Shown: positions 25,081 to 32,130 of the stretch, piece by piece
Layout of the letters: each line of letters begins with the position of its first letter
Position numbering within the stretch: the stretch's first letter is position 1
Origin: Bacteroidota bacterium
GTDB taxonomy: Bacteria; Bacteroidota; Bacteroidia; 2-12-FULL-35-15
Direction of reading: 5' to 3'
Length of the DNA: 64,000 nt
Assembly: GCA_947476185.1 (NCBI GenBank)
Contig: CANJPX010000005.1
Span: 1-64,000, forward strand
Notes under the pieces: generated by a model
The model's input: the letters and a program-made list of their open reading frames with translations, nothing else
The model's database searches: none
What the model was told of the DNA's origin: nothing
Made by a program: the position numbers and the translations under genes

Positions 25081-26871
25081 ATGGAGAACATCAGAAATTT
25101 TTGCATCATTGCCCACATCGATCACGGAAAGAGTACCCTTGCCGATCGTCTTTTAGAATACACGAATACCATCAGCAAACGTGACATGCAAGCCCAAGTC
25201 CTTGATGACATGGAGTTAGAGAAGGAACGCGGTATCACCATCAAGAGTCATGCTATTCAAATGGATTACGAATTGAATGGCAAAAAGTATGTTTTGAATT
25301 TAATTGATACGCCCGGTCACGTTGATTTTTCATATGAAGTTTCCCGCTCTATCGCTGCCTGTGAAGGCGCTTTATTAATTGTTGATGCAGCACAAGGGAT
25401 ACAGGCACAAACAATTTCTAACTTATATCTCGCTCTGGGCAATGACCTGGAGATCATTCCGATCTTAAATAAAATTGACCTTCCAAGCGCTGAGCCTGAA
25501 GCAGTAAAAGATCAGATCGTTGAATTATTAGGTTGCAAACGCGAAGAAATCCTATCCGCTTCCGGTAAAACCGGACTCGGTGTTCATGATATTTTAGAAG
25601 CTATTGTTGCCAGAATCCCGGCTCCGAAAGGTAACCCTACCGGTCCGCTTCAAGCATTGATCTTCGACTCGGTCTACAATTCATTCCGAGGAATTATCGC
25701 CTATTTTAAAGTAACAAACGGAACAATAAAGAAAGGTGATAAAGTAAAATTTTTCGCGACCGACAAAGTATATAATGCGGATGAGATAGGTGTATTACGA
25801 TTAAAACAAGAGCCACGAAACGAAGTAAAGACGGGCGATGTAGGATATATCATTTCAGGTATAAAAGATGCTAGAGAAGTAAAAGTTGGTGATACCATTA
25901 CCACCGTTGCTAATCCGTGTGAAGGCGGAATACAAGGTTTTGAAGAGGTGAAACCAATGGTGTTTGCAGGTATTTACCCTGTTGATACAGAAGATTTTGA
26001 AGAGTTGCGTTATTCAATGGAGAAACTCCAGTTGAACGATGCTTCCCTCACCTGGGAGCCGGAATCATCTGCTGCACTAGGCTTTGGATTCCGCTGCGGT
26101 TTCTTAGGAATGCTGCACATGGAGATTATTCAGGAACGGTTGGAGCGTGAATTTAACATGACTGTTATTACAACGGTTCCCAACGTGTCGTATCACGCAT
26201 ACGATACAAAAAACGAATTATTGGTAGTGAACAATCCTTCCGATCTGCCCGATCCAAGTAAATTGGATAGAGTGGAAGAGCCGTATATCAAAGCACAGAT
26301 CATCACAAAATCGGAATATGTAGGAAATATCATGAGCCTGTGTATCGGTAAACGTGGGATCATTACCAACCAGGTTTATTTAACCACCGACCGTGTTGAA
26401 CTTATGTTTGATATGCCGCTGGGCGAAATTGTATTCGACTTTTATGATCGCCTGAAAACAATCTCCAAAGGATATGCTTCTTTCGACTATCAGCCATTGG
26501 ATTACCGCCAAAGTTATTTGGTGAAACTGGATATCTTATTGAATTCCGAACCGGTTGATGCCTTGTCATCATTGATTCACCGCGATAATGCGTATGAGTT
26601 CGGCAAGAAGATGTGCGAGAAATTAAAAGAACTGATTCCGCGTCAACAGTTTGAGATCCCTATTCAGGCGGCTATCGGAGCAAAAGTAATTGCCCGTGAA
26701 ACCATCAAAGCGATGCGTAAAGATGTTACCGCGAAATGTTATGGTGGTGATATTTCCCGTAAACGTAAACTTCTTGAAAAACAAAAAGAAGGTAAGAAAC
26801 GGATGCGTTCTGTCGGCAGCGTTGACATTCCTCAAAGTGCGTTTATGGCAGTGTTGAAGTTGAACGATTAG
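25081..26871 (+). CDS. lepA: Elongation factor 4 (LepA)
   Basis: A ribosome-associated GTPase of 596 residues, standard length. The G1 loop is [10 protein letters not shown], the G3 motif DTPGH and G4 NKID; domain II follows after about residue 190, and the LepA-specific C-terminal domain ends with [20 protein letters not shown]-type sequence, diagnostic of the family. It is preceded by TAAATTCG, one base away from the -7 consensus, at 25046-25053. Confidence 0.98.
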   Translation: MENIRNFCIIAHIDHGKSTLADRLLEYTNTISKRDMQAQVLDDMELEKERGITIKSHAIQMDYELNGKKYVLNLIDTPGHVDFSYEVSRSIAACEGALLIVDAAQGIQAQTISNLYLALGNDLEIIPILNKIDLPSAEPEAVKDQIVELLGCKREEILSASGKTGLGVHDILEAIVARIPAPKGNPTGPLQALIFDSVYNSFRGIIAYFKVTNGTIKKGDKVKFFATDKVYNADEIGVLRLKQEPRNEVKTGDVGYIISGIKDAREVKVGDTITTVANPCEGGIQGFEEVKPMVFAGIYPVDTEDFEELRYSMEKLQLNDASLTWEPESSAALGFGFRCGFLGMLHMEIIQERLEREFNMTVITTVPNVSYHAYDTKNELLVVNNPSDLPDPSKLDRVEEPYIKAQIITKSEYVGNIMSLCIGKRGIITNQVYLTTDRVELMFDMPLGEIVFDFYDRLKTISKGYASFDYQPLDYRQSYLVKLDILLNSEPVDALSSLIHRDNAYEFGKKMCEKLKELIPRQQFEIPIQAAIGAKVIARETIKAMRKDVTAKCYGGDISRKRKLLEKQKEGKKRMRSVGSVDIPQSAFMAVLKLND

Positions 26872-26888
26872 GTCTTTCATTCATTTAT

Positions 26889-26972
26889 AGGGCCTTCCCT
26901 TTCAGGTCGGGCTATACGCTTCAATCTTTTTTCGTTCCTAAAAAAGGATTTCCACTGCTATCCCTAAGGCGG
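26889..26972 (-). repeat. Structured repeat element, copy 1 (minus orientation)
   Basis: Read on the minus strand: GGGATAGCAGTGGAAATCCT, TTTTTAGGAACGAAAAAAG, ATTGAAGCGTATAGCCCGAC. The ends pair (GCCTT/AAGGC), as do inner arms (ATCTTTTTT/AAAAAAGGAT), giving a multi-stem fold. It shares its order of words with the element at 26998-27063. This is the kind of element repeated in spacers of many Bacteroidota genomes (from memory). Confidence 0.6.
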
Positions 26973-26997
26973 ATATGAAAACACATATATTATTAGC

Positions 26998-27063
26998 TAG
27001 CCCCGATTGTAACGAAAATCCTTTACCGCTTTTCGCGGAAAGATGAAGTGAAAAGCGGGTGAA
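26998..27063 (+). repeat. Structured repeat element, copy 2 (plus orientation)
   Basis: TAGCCCCGATTGTAACGAAA, ATCCTTTACCGCTTTTCGCG, GAAAGATGAAGTGAAAAGCG, GG. It aligns with copy 1 read on the other strand (GAAATCCTTT, hairpin, AAAGAT-GAAG). A hairpin with CCGC/GCGG arms sits at the centre, and CCCG/CGGG close the ends. Confidence 0.6.
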
Positions 27064-27168
27064 TGTTTGTTACGGAGCGGGATGATTTTGCTCCAAAACC
27101 ATGAAACGGCATTCTCATAACCCAAAAACAGTAGATTTTCTTGAAAAATAAAAAATTCCAAAAAACCC

Positions 27169-27194
27169 TGTAACTTTACATTTAGTTAGTCGTC
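27169..27194 (+). promoter_or_regulatory. Likely ECF sigma-type promoter of the sigma/anti-sigma operon
   Basis: TGTAAC, 16 bases, CGTC. This matches the general ECF promoter form (an AAC-containing -35 box and a CGTC -10 box at about 16 bases), which suggests the sigma factor reads its own gene. It lies 32 bases before the start codon. Confidence 0.55.
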
Positions 27195-27226
27195 ATAAAC
27201 CTGAAAACGACCAAAAAAACGCTACA

Positions 27227-27712
27227 ATGACTGTCGAAGAATTCAACAAAACAGTTGATTTACATGCAGATAACCTTTACCGGTTCATCCTTAAGAATAT
27301 TAAGGATTCGGAGAAAGCACGTGACATTGTGCAGGATACATATGAGAAAATGTGGCTGAAAGTTTCGGACGTAGAAAGCACAAATGCCAAATCGTATATG
27401 TTCACTACCGCTTATCGCACCATGATCGACAGGATCAGAAGGGATAAAAAACAAGGCGACATGACGGAAGCGAAAATGAATACACTGAGCTCCAGTCGCC
27501 AATACAGCGACCTCAAAGAAATATTGAACGAAGCATTAAATAAGTTACCGGAAATTCAACGTTCTGTGATTTTATTACGTGATTATGAAGGTTATAATTA
27601 TGCTGAGATAGGTGAAATAACAGGCCTCACCGAATCACAAGTGAAGGTTTATATTTTCAGAGCAAGGGGAGCATTGAAAAATTATATTGGTGCGATGGAA
27701 AATGTGATATAA
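27227..27712 (+). CDS. ECF-type RNA polymerase sigma factor
   Basis: A 161-residue sigma factor with region 2 (about 10-75: DLYRFILKNIKDSEKARDIV, DTYEKMW) and region 4 (about 105-155: LPEIQRSVILLRDYEGYNYA, EIGEITGLTESQVKVYIFRA). There is no extra C-terminal domain. The next gene, 36 bases downstream, encodes a single-pass membrane protein that probably acts as its anti-sigma factor. An ECF-like promoter upstream suggests autoregulation. Confidence 0.95.
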   Translation: MTVEEFNKTVDLHADNLYRFILKNIKDSEKARDIVQDTYEKMWLKVSDVESTNAKSYMFTTAYRTMIDRIRRDKKQGDMTEAKMNTLSSSRQYSDLKEILNEALNKLPEIQRSVILLRDYEGYNYAEIGEITGLTESQVKVYIFRARGALKNYIGAMENVI

Positions 27713-27748
27713 AGAAACAAAACATAACTCTCAAGAGGAGAAAATAAA

Positions 27749-29089
27749 ATGAATATTAACAAAAATAACTACGAAGCCTTTTTCCTTGATTACCACGAAG
27801 GAAATCTTTCACCGCTACAGGTGGCTGACTTGTTATTGTTTGTTGAACAACACCCCGAATTGAGAGAAGAATTTGAAAGCTTTGAAAATGTTACGCTTGA
27901 TGATCTGGCAACCGTTTCTTTCGGAGATAAATCAAGTTTAAAAAAAGAAATAAACATTAATAACAAAGACGAATATTTTATCCGTTCTGTAGAAGACACC
28001 TTAACTGCTGAAGAAAAAGGCTTAGTAGAAAATTTCATTAAACAACATCCCCAATATTTACCTGAATTTGAATTGTTTCAGAAAACAAAATTGTCTGCTG
28101 ATACTTCAATCGTTTTTGAAAATAAAGAATCCTTAAAACGAAGCCTCTCCCCAGCCCTCTCCAAAGGAGAAGGAGTTGTTCCCGAATTACAAAAGTGGGA
28201 CGACTTGCTTATCGCTTCGATTGAAGGATTATTAAGCAAACCAGAATCGGCTTTGCTGGATCAGCAACTATCTGTTAACACTGAGATGCAACATAATTAT
28301 AGTTTGTACAAACAAACAAAACTTGTTGCGGATCTATCCGTTGCATACGAAAACAAAGAAGAATTAAAGCGTAAAGAGAGAAAGATCATTCCTTTCTATT
28401 ATTACGTTGCGGCTGCTGCATCCATATTATTATTGTTTGGTTTGTTCTTCATTTATAAGGGCAAAAATACTGTTGACCAAAATTTTGCAGATAAAAATAA
28501 TGGAATTGAAACAATTCAAAAAGAAAATAGCGGAAATACAAATGCTGTCGTTAAAGCAAATGAAGTAATTAAAAATTCTTCAATCACTCCAATTCAAACA
28601 GCATCAGTTGTAAAAAAGAAAAAAGAAAATCATGTAAAAAACAATATCTCCATTGACCCTATTCTCACCGCTAATGAAGAAGAAAAAATAAATATTGCGG
28701 AGATCAAAAAAGAAAATAGCATTGAAAAGACTCCCAATAACGAAGTGCTTGTAATTCAACAGCCGACAATTAACAACCAACAGTTACCTGCATTGGCAAA
28801 CAATAAAGAGAAAATAAATACAAACCGAACAGGAACTGAATACCTTTCTTTAAAAGAATTAGCTGCTGAAAAGATCAAGGAAAAAACATTGGACGACCAA
28901 ACACTTGCTGTGCAAAAAAAGAATGGACGCGCTAAACGATTTACAGGTTGGGATCTCGCTCAGATCGTTACCAGAGGAATAAGTAAAATAACCGGCCGTG
29001 ATGTTGAAGTAAAACCTACCTATAATGAAGAAGGCAATGTTACGGCATATGCCCTAGGTGGAGGCTTTCAGGTATCAAGAGGAAAATAA
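27749..29089 (+). CDS. Probable anti-sigma factor: three ~60-residue N-terminal repeats and one membrane helix
   Basis: A 446-residue protein with no zinc-finger motif. The cytosolic part has three tandem modules of about 60 residues (about 7-67, 70-131, 146-210), each with an acidic start (YEAFFLDYHEGNLS / DEYFIRSVEDTLT / WDDLLIASIEGLLS), a helix and a closing ENKESLKR-like segment. A membrane helix follows at about 213-237, then a Lys/Asn-rich periplasmic part and a conserved-looking tail (GWDLAQIVTRGISKITGRDV). The order matches anti-sigma factors with an inside-out topology, and it directly follows an ECF sigma gene. Residues 132-145 (SLSPALSKGEGVVP) are encoded by a palindromic repeat lying exactly between modules 2 and 3. 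Confidence 0.8.
   Translation: MNINKNNYEAFFLDYHEGNLSPLQVADLLLFVEQHPELREEFESFENVTLDDLATVSFGDKSSLKKEININNKDEYFIRSVEDTLTAEEKGLVENFIKQHPQYLPEFELFQKTKLSADTSIVFENKESLKRSLSPALSKGEGVVPELQKWDDLLIASIEGLLSKPESALLDQQLSVNTEMQHNYSLYKQTKLVADLSVAYENKEELKRKERKIIPFYYYVAAAASILLLFGLFFIYKGKNTVDQNFADKNNGIETIQKENSGNTNAVVKANEVIKNSSITPIQTASVVKKKKENHVKNNISIDPILTANEEEKINIAEIKKENSIEKTPNNEVLVIQQPTINNQQLPALANNKEKINTNRTGTEYLSLKELAAEKIKEKTLDDQTLAVQKKNGRAKRFTGWDLAQIVTRGISKITGRDVEVKPTYNEEGNVTAYALGGGFQVSRGK
28143..28176. repeat. Palindromic spacer repeat inside a coding region
   Basis: GCCTCTCCCCAGCCCTCTCC followed by AAAGGAGAAGGAG. This is the CCCTCTCC-AAA-GGAGAGGG type of repeat normally seen between genes. Here it is read in frame inside the anti-sigma-like gene. 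Confidence 0.65.
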
Positions 29090-29091
29090 AT

Positions 29092-29712
29092 TTATTTATA
29101 ACTAAAATTTACTCCAACAACTTCATCAGCAACTGAGAAGTGAATCAACATATATTTCAAATCACTCCTTTCTATATTGTTGTCGATCCTGATCTCTGTC
29201 ATCAATGTTGTAATGTTTGAATTGATCTCCACCCTGCACGCATATGATTTTGGAAATTTTTCAATATACCAGCCAAGTCGTTTTGAAGGATCAACAACAA
29301 AATTATCATTTTCAGAAACAATTTGAAATGGACTGGAATGGTCCAGTTTAATTTCAGTCAGCCGGCCATTATTTTTATTTTGATCAAAATTGAATTTTAC
29401 ATTATCCAGCTTAAATGCTTGATGGGAATTTTCGAGTACGGGATCATAAATAAAATCATACAACTCTCCTTTATGGTAATATAACAAGGTATCGATATTT
29501 AGCATCATAGAAAATGGCCTCCCATTTCCTTTAACCACAACATTATCAAGATTCATCTTATCAAACACACAGGTTCCGTTTTCCAAACGAATCGCTCGTT
29601 CTTTATCCTCGGCTTTCATTTTATCAAGATTTGTTAATCCCAGATAGATCAACCAGACCACCAAAATAATTACACTGGAATAAATAACTGCCTTGGTAAG
29701 AATGCGTTTCAT
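29092..29712 (-). CDS. Unknown membrane-anchored protein downstream of nadB
   Basis: About 206 residues, not recognised. An N-terminal hydrophobic helix (AVIYSSVIILVVWLIYLGL) is followed by a beta-rich domain with many short strands (PFSMMLNIDTLLYYHKGELY). The ORF track begins at a TTG at 29721, but the ATG at 29712 gives a normal membrane anchor and lies 5 bases after the nadB stop codon, so the two are probably co-transcribed. It ends 2 bases from the convergent anti-sigma gene. There is no evidence for a role in NAD synthesis. Confidence 0.75.
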   Translation of the reverse strand: MKRILTKAVIYSSVIILVVWLIYLGLTNLDKMKAEDKERAIRLENGTCVFDKMNLDNVVVKGNGRPFSMMLNIDTLLYYHKGELYDFIYDPVLENSHQAFKLDNVKFNFDQNKNNGRLTEIKLDHSSPFQIVSENDNFVVDPSKRLGWYIEKFPKSYACRVEINSNITTLMTEIRIDNNIERSDLKYMLIHFSVADEVVGVNFSYK

Positions 29713-29717
29713 GTTTT

Positions 29718-31283
29718 TCAACTTCCTTTTGGATAATTCACGGTAAAATGCAAACCACGGCTTTCTTTGCGGTTTCTTGCTTGTTTGATAATGATATATG
29801 CTACATTGATCAGGTTTCTTAGCTCACATAATTTCGGAGAAATAATCGTCTTTAGATACAATGCCTCATTCTCCTTGTATAAAATTTCTAAGCGATCAAA
29901 AGCACGCAGTAAACGTATATCAGAACGGACGATCCCAACATAGTTCGTCATTATGGATTGAACTTCCCTCAAACTTTGTATCAGCAAAACCATTTCTTCG
30001 GGATGAGCAGTACCTTCGGCATCCCAATCAGGAATAGAATCACAGAATTTCAATGTATTGAATTTTTCAATCGCATCAATAGCAGCATGATGAGAATACA
30101 CGATTGCTTCCAACAAAGAATTAGATGCCAACCGGTTTGCACCATGCAATCCTGTGGAAGAACACTCACCAATAGCATACAACTGATTGATCGAACTCCT
30201 TCCTTTCTTATCTACCTTAATACCTCCACACATATAATGTGCTGCAGGCACAACTGGAATATAATCTTTTGTGATGTCGACCCCGATACTCAAACACTTC
30301 TCATATATATTTGGGAAATGTTTTATCAATTCCTCTTTATTCAAATGGCGGCAATCCAAATAAACATAGTCATCTCCCCTTATTTTCATTTCATTATCTA
30401 TCGCACGCGCAACAATATCTCTTGGAGCTAATGATCTGCGTTCATCATATTTTTGCATGAACTCTTCGCCATCAATAGTTTTCAAAATTCCGCCGAAACC
30501 ACGAACCGCCTCAGAAATTAAATAGGAAGGACTCTCCTCGGGATTAAATAAGGATGTCGGATGAAATTGATAAAATTCCATTCCTTCTATTCTGCCTTTT
30601 GCCCGGTACACCATCGCAACACCATCACCGGTAGCGATAGTAGGATTGGTGGTTGTGCTATATACATGCCCTGCACCACCGGCTGCCATCAGAATTGTTT
30701 TTGCTAAAATGGTTTCAATCTTATTGCTTCGCAAATTCAAAACATATGCCCCGTAACATTCGATGTTTGGAGTTCTGCTGTTTACTTCTTCACCTAAATG
30801 ATGTTGAGTAAGAATATCGATCGCAAAATGATGATCAAGAATTTCAATATTCGGATGCTTATGAACTGCTGCTAATAATGCGCGTTCGATTTCATATCCT
30901 GTATTATCTTTATGATGAAGTATTCTGTGTTCAGAGTGTCCGCCTTCTTTTGCAAGATCATATTCTCCACTCTCCGTTTTATCAAATTTTGCTCCCCATG
31001 AAATTAATTCATTCACACGTTCAGTAGATTCACTAATTACCATCCGCACAATTTCTTCATCACAAATTCCATCTCCGGCGATCAAAGTATCCTGAATATG
31101 CTTTTCATAACTATCCGGACTATACATCACAGCAGCAATTCCACCCTGAGCATATTTGGTATTGCTTTCATCTTCATTCGCCTTTGTGATCATGCATACC
31201 TCACCATGCTCCGCCACCTTCAGCGCATAACTCAATCCGGCAACACCCGAACCAATAATTAAAAAATCTATCTTTCTTTTCAT
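29718..31283 (-). CDS. nadB: L-aspartate oxidase
   Basis: An FAD enzyme that oxidises aspartate to iminoaspartate in de novo NAD synthesis. The 521-residue protein has the Rossmann loop DFLIIGSGVAGLSYALKVAE, the substrate-loop region AQGGIAAV, EGMEFYQFHPTSL and PAAHYMCGGIKVD, all typical of NadB. Its active-site HxxT segment (FHPTS) and the RRSLAPRDIV segment are intact. It is divergent from the Nfu gene and followed by an unknown membrane-anchored protein. Confidence 0.96.
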   Translation of the reverse strand: MKRKIDFLIIGSGVAGLSYALKVAEHGEVCMITKANEDESNTKYAQGGIAAVMYSPDSYEKHIQDTLIAGDGICDEEIVRMVISESTERVNELISWGAKFDKTESGEYDLAKEGGHSEHRILHHKDNTGYEIERALLAAVHKHPNIEILDHHFAIDILTQHHLGEEVNSRTPNIECYGAYVLNLRSNKIETILAKTILMAAGGAGHVYSTTTNPTIATGDGVAMVYRAKGRIEGMEFYQFHPTSLFNPEESPSYLISEAVRGFGGILKTIDGEEFMQKYDERRSLAPRDIVARAIDNEMKIRGDDYVYLDCRHLNKEELIKHFPNIYEKCLSIGVDITKDYIPVVPAAHYMCGGIKVDKKGRSSINQLYAIGECSSTGLHGANRLASNSLLEAIVYSHHAAIDAIEKFNTLKFCDSIPDWDAEGTAHPEEMVLLIQSLREVQSIMTNYVGIVRSDIRLLRAFDRLEILYKENEALYLKTIISPKLCELRNLINVAYIIIKQARNRKESRGLHFTVNYPKGS

Positions 31284-31385
31284 AAGCTTTGATAAACTTC
31301 AATTCTAACCGATTTGATATTAAGATGGCAGTTCGAGTATCGTGAATGCCTGTTCATCTATTAATATTAATTGAAGATACTTTAG

Positions 31386-31393
31386 TACCTTTG
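31386..31393 (+). promoter_or_regulatory. TAnnTTTG -7 element upstream of the Nfu gene
   Basis: TACCTTTG, an exact consensus match 35 bases before the ATG. It is the same octamer as in front of the lipid operon. The -33 region is AT-rich with no well-placed TTG. Confidence 0.55.
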
Positions 31394-31427
31394 TAAAAAT
31401 CTTAATACCTCAAAATTACAGAAAAAG

Positions 31428-32051
31428 ATGGACACAGTTGTTAAAAAGCCAATTATAGTATACGCAGAAAGCACTCCAAATCCTTCATCCATGAAGTTTG
31501 TTGCAAATCAATTGCTGGTTCATGATGGGGCAACCGCACAATATCTTTCAAAAGCGGAGACGCAAGGTTCACCATTGGCGAAAGCATTATTCGAATTCCC
31601 ATTTGTGAAAGCTGTGTTTATGGCAGCAAACTTTGTGACCGTTACAAAAATTGATAAAATTCAATGGGAGGAAGTTACATTGGAATTACGTGATTTCATC
31701 CGCATTTACGTCGGTGAAGGAAAAACTATTATCTCTGAATTGCCAAAAACAGAAGTTGCAGTTGATAATACTTTTACAGAAAAGAAAGAAGTATTTACTG
31801 AACATGCTGCACCAACAACAGAAATAGAAGTAAAAATCATAGAAATCCTGGAACAATATATTCGGCCGGCTGTTGAAGGTGATGGTGGAAGTATCACATT
31901 CAAAAATTATGCTGATGGAATTGTAACCGTTCAATTGAGAGGAGCCTGCAGCGGCTGCCCTTCATCTACTGTTACTTTAAAAGCTGGAATTGAAGGATTG
32001 CTGAAACGGATGATCCCTGAAGTAACGGAAGTTGTTTCTGAAGCGGTATAA
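31428..32051 (+). CDS. NifU/Nfu family Fe-S scaffold or carrier protein
   Basis: A 207-residue Fe-S cluster carrier. The N-terminal Nfu_N domain begins IYAESTPNPSSMKFVANQLL (about 8-95). A Thr/Glu-rich linker leads to the NifU C-terminal domain (about 125-205), with the cluster-binding CSGC at Cys174 and Cys177 in RGACSGCPSS. It probably delivers [4Fe-4S] clusters made by the SUF system encoded about 20 kb away in this window. It is monocistronic with its own promoter and terminator. Confidence 0.95.
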   Translation: MDTVVKKPIIVYAESTPNPSSMKFVANQLLVHDGATAQYLSKAETQGSPLAKALFEFPFVKAVFMAANFVTVTKIDKIQWEEVTLELRDFIRIYVGEGKTIISELPKTEVAVDNTFTEKKEVFTEHAAPTTEIEVKIIEILEQYIRPAVEGDGGSITFKNYADGIVTVQLRGACSGCPSSTVTLKAGIEGLLKRMIPEVTEVVSEAV

Positions 32052-32076
32052 AAAAATCAATATATTATTGTAAAAT

Positions 32077-32114
32077 AAAAAAGTTCAATTTGTGTATTAC
32101 AAATTGAACTTTTT
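32077..32114. terminator. Bidirectional terminator between the Nfu and SBBP genes
   Basis: A 14-bp stem AAAAGTTCAATTTG / CAAATTGAACTTTT with a 7-base loop and A/T tracts on both sides, between convergent genes. Confidence 0.85.
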
Positions 32115-32130
32115 AAATTTAATCCTCGAA

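Larger units (their letters stand above)
26881..27168. other. Non-coding spacer with two structured elements before the sigma factor gene
   Basis: No ORF is supported. The spacer contains two related hairpin elements in opposite orientation (26889-26972 and 26998-27063), followed by GGAGCGGGATGATTTTGCTCC, itself a small hairpin, and then the likely ECF-type promoter of the next gene. Confidence 0.65.

Noticed and set aside
29958-30431. A 157-residue plus-strand ORF
   Set aside because: Antisense to the core of nadB, a clear full-length gene, and without recognisable family features.
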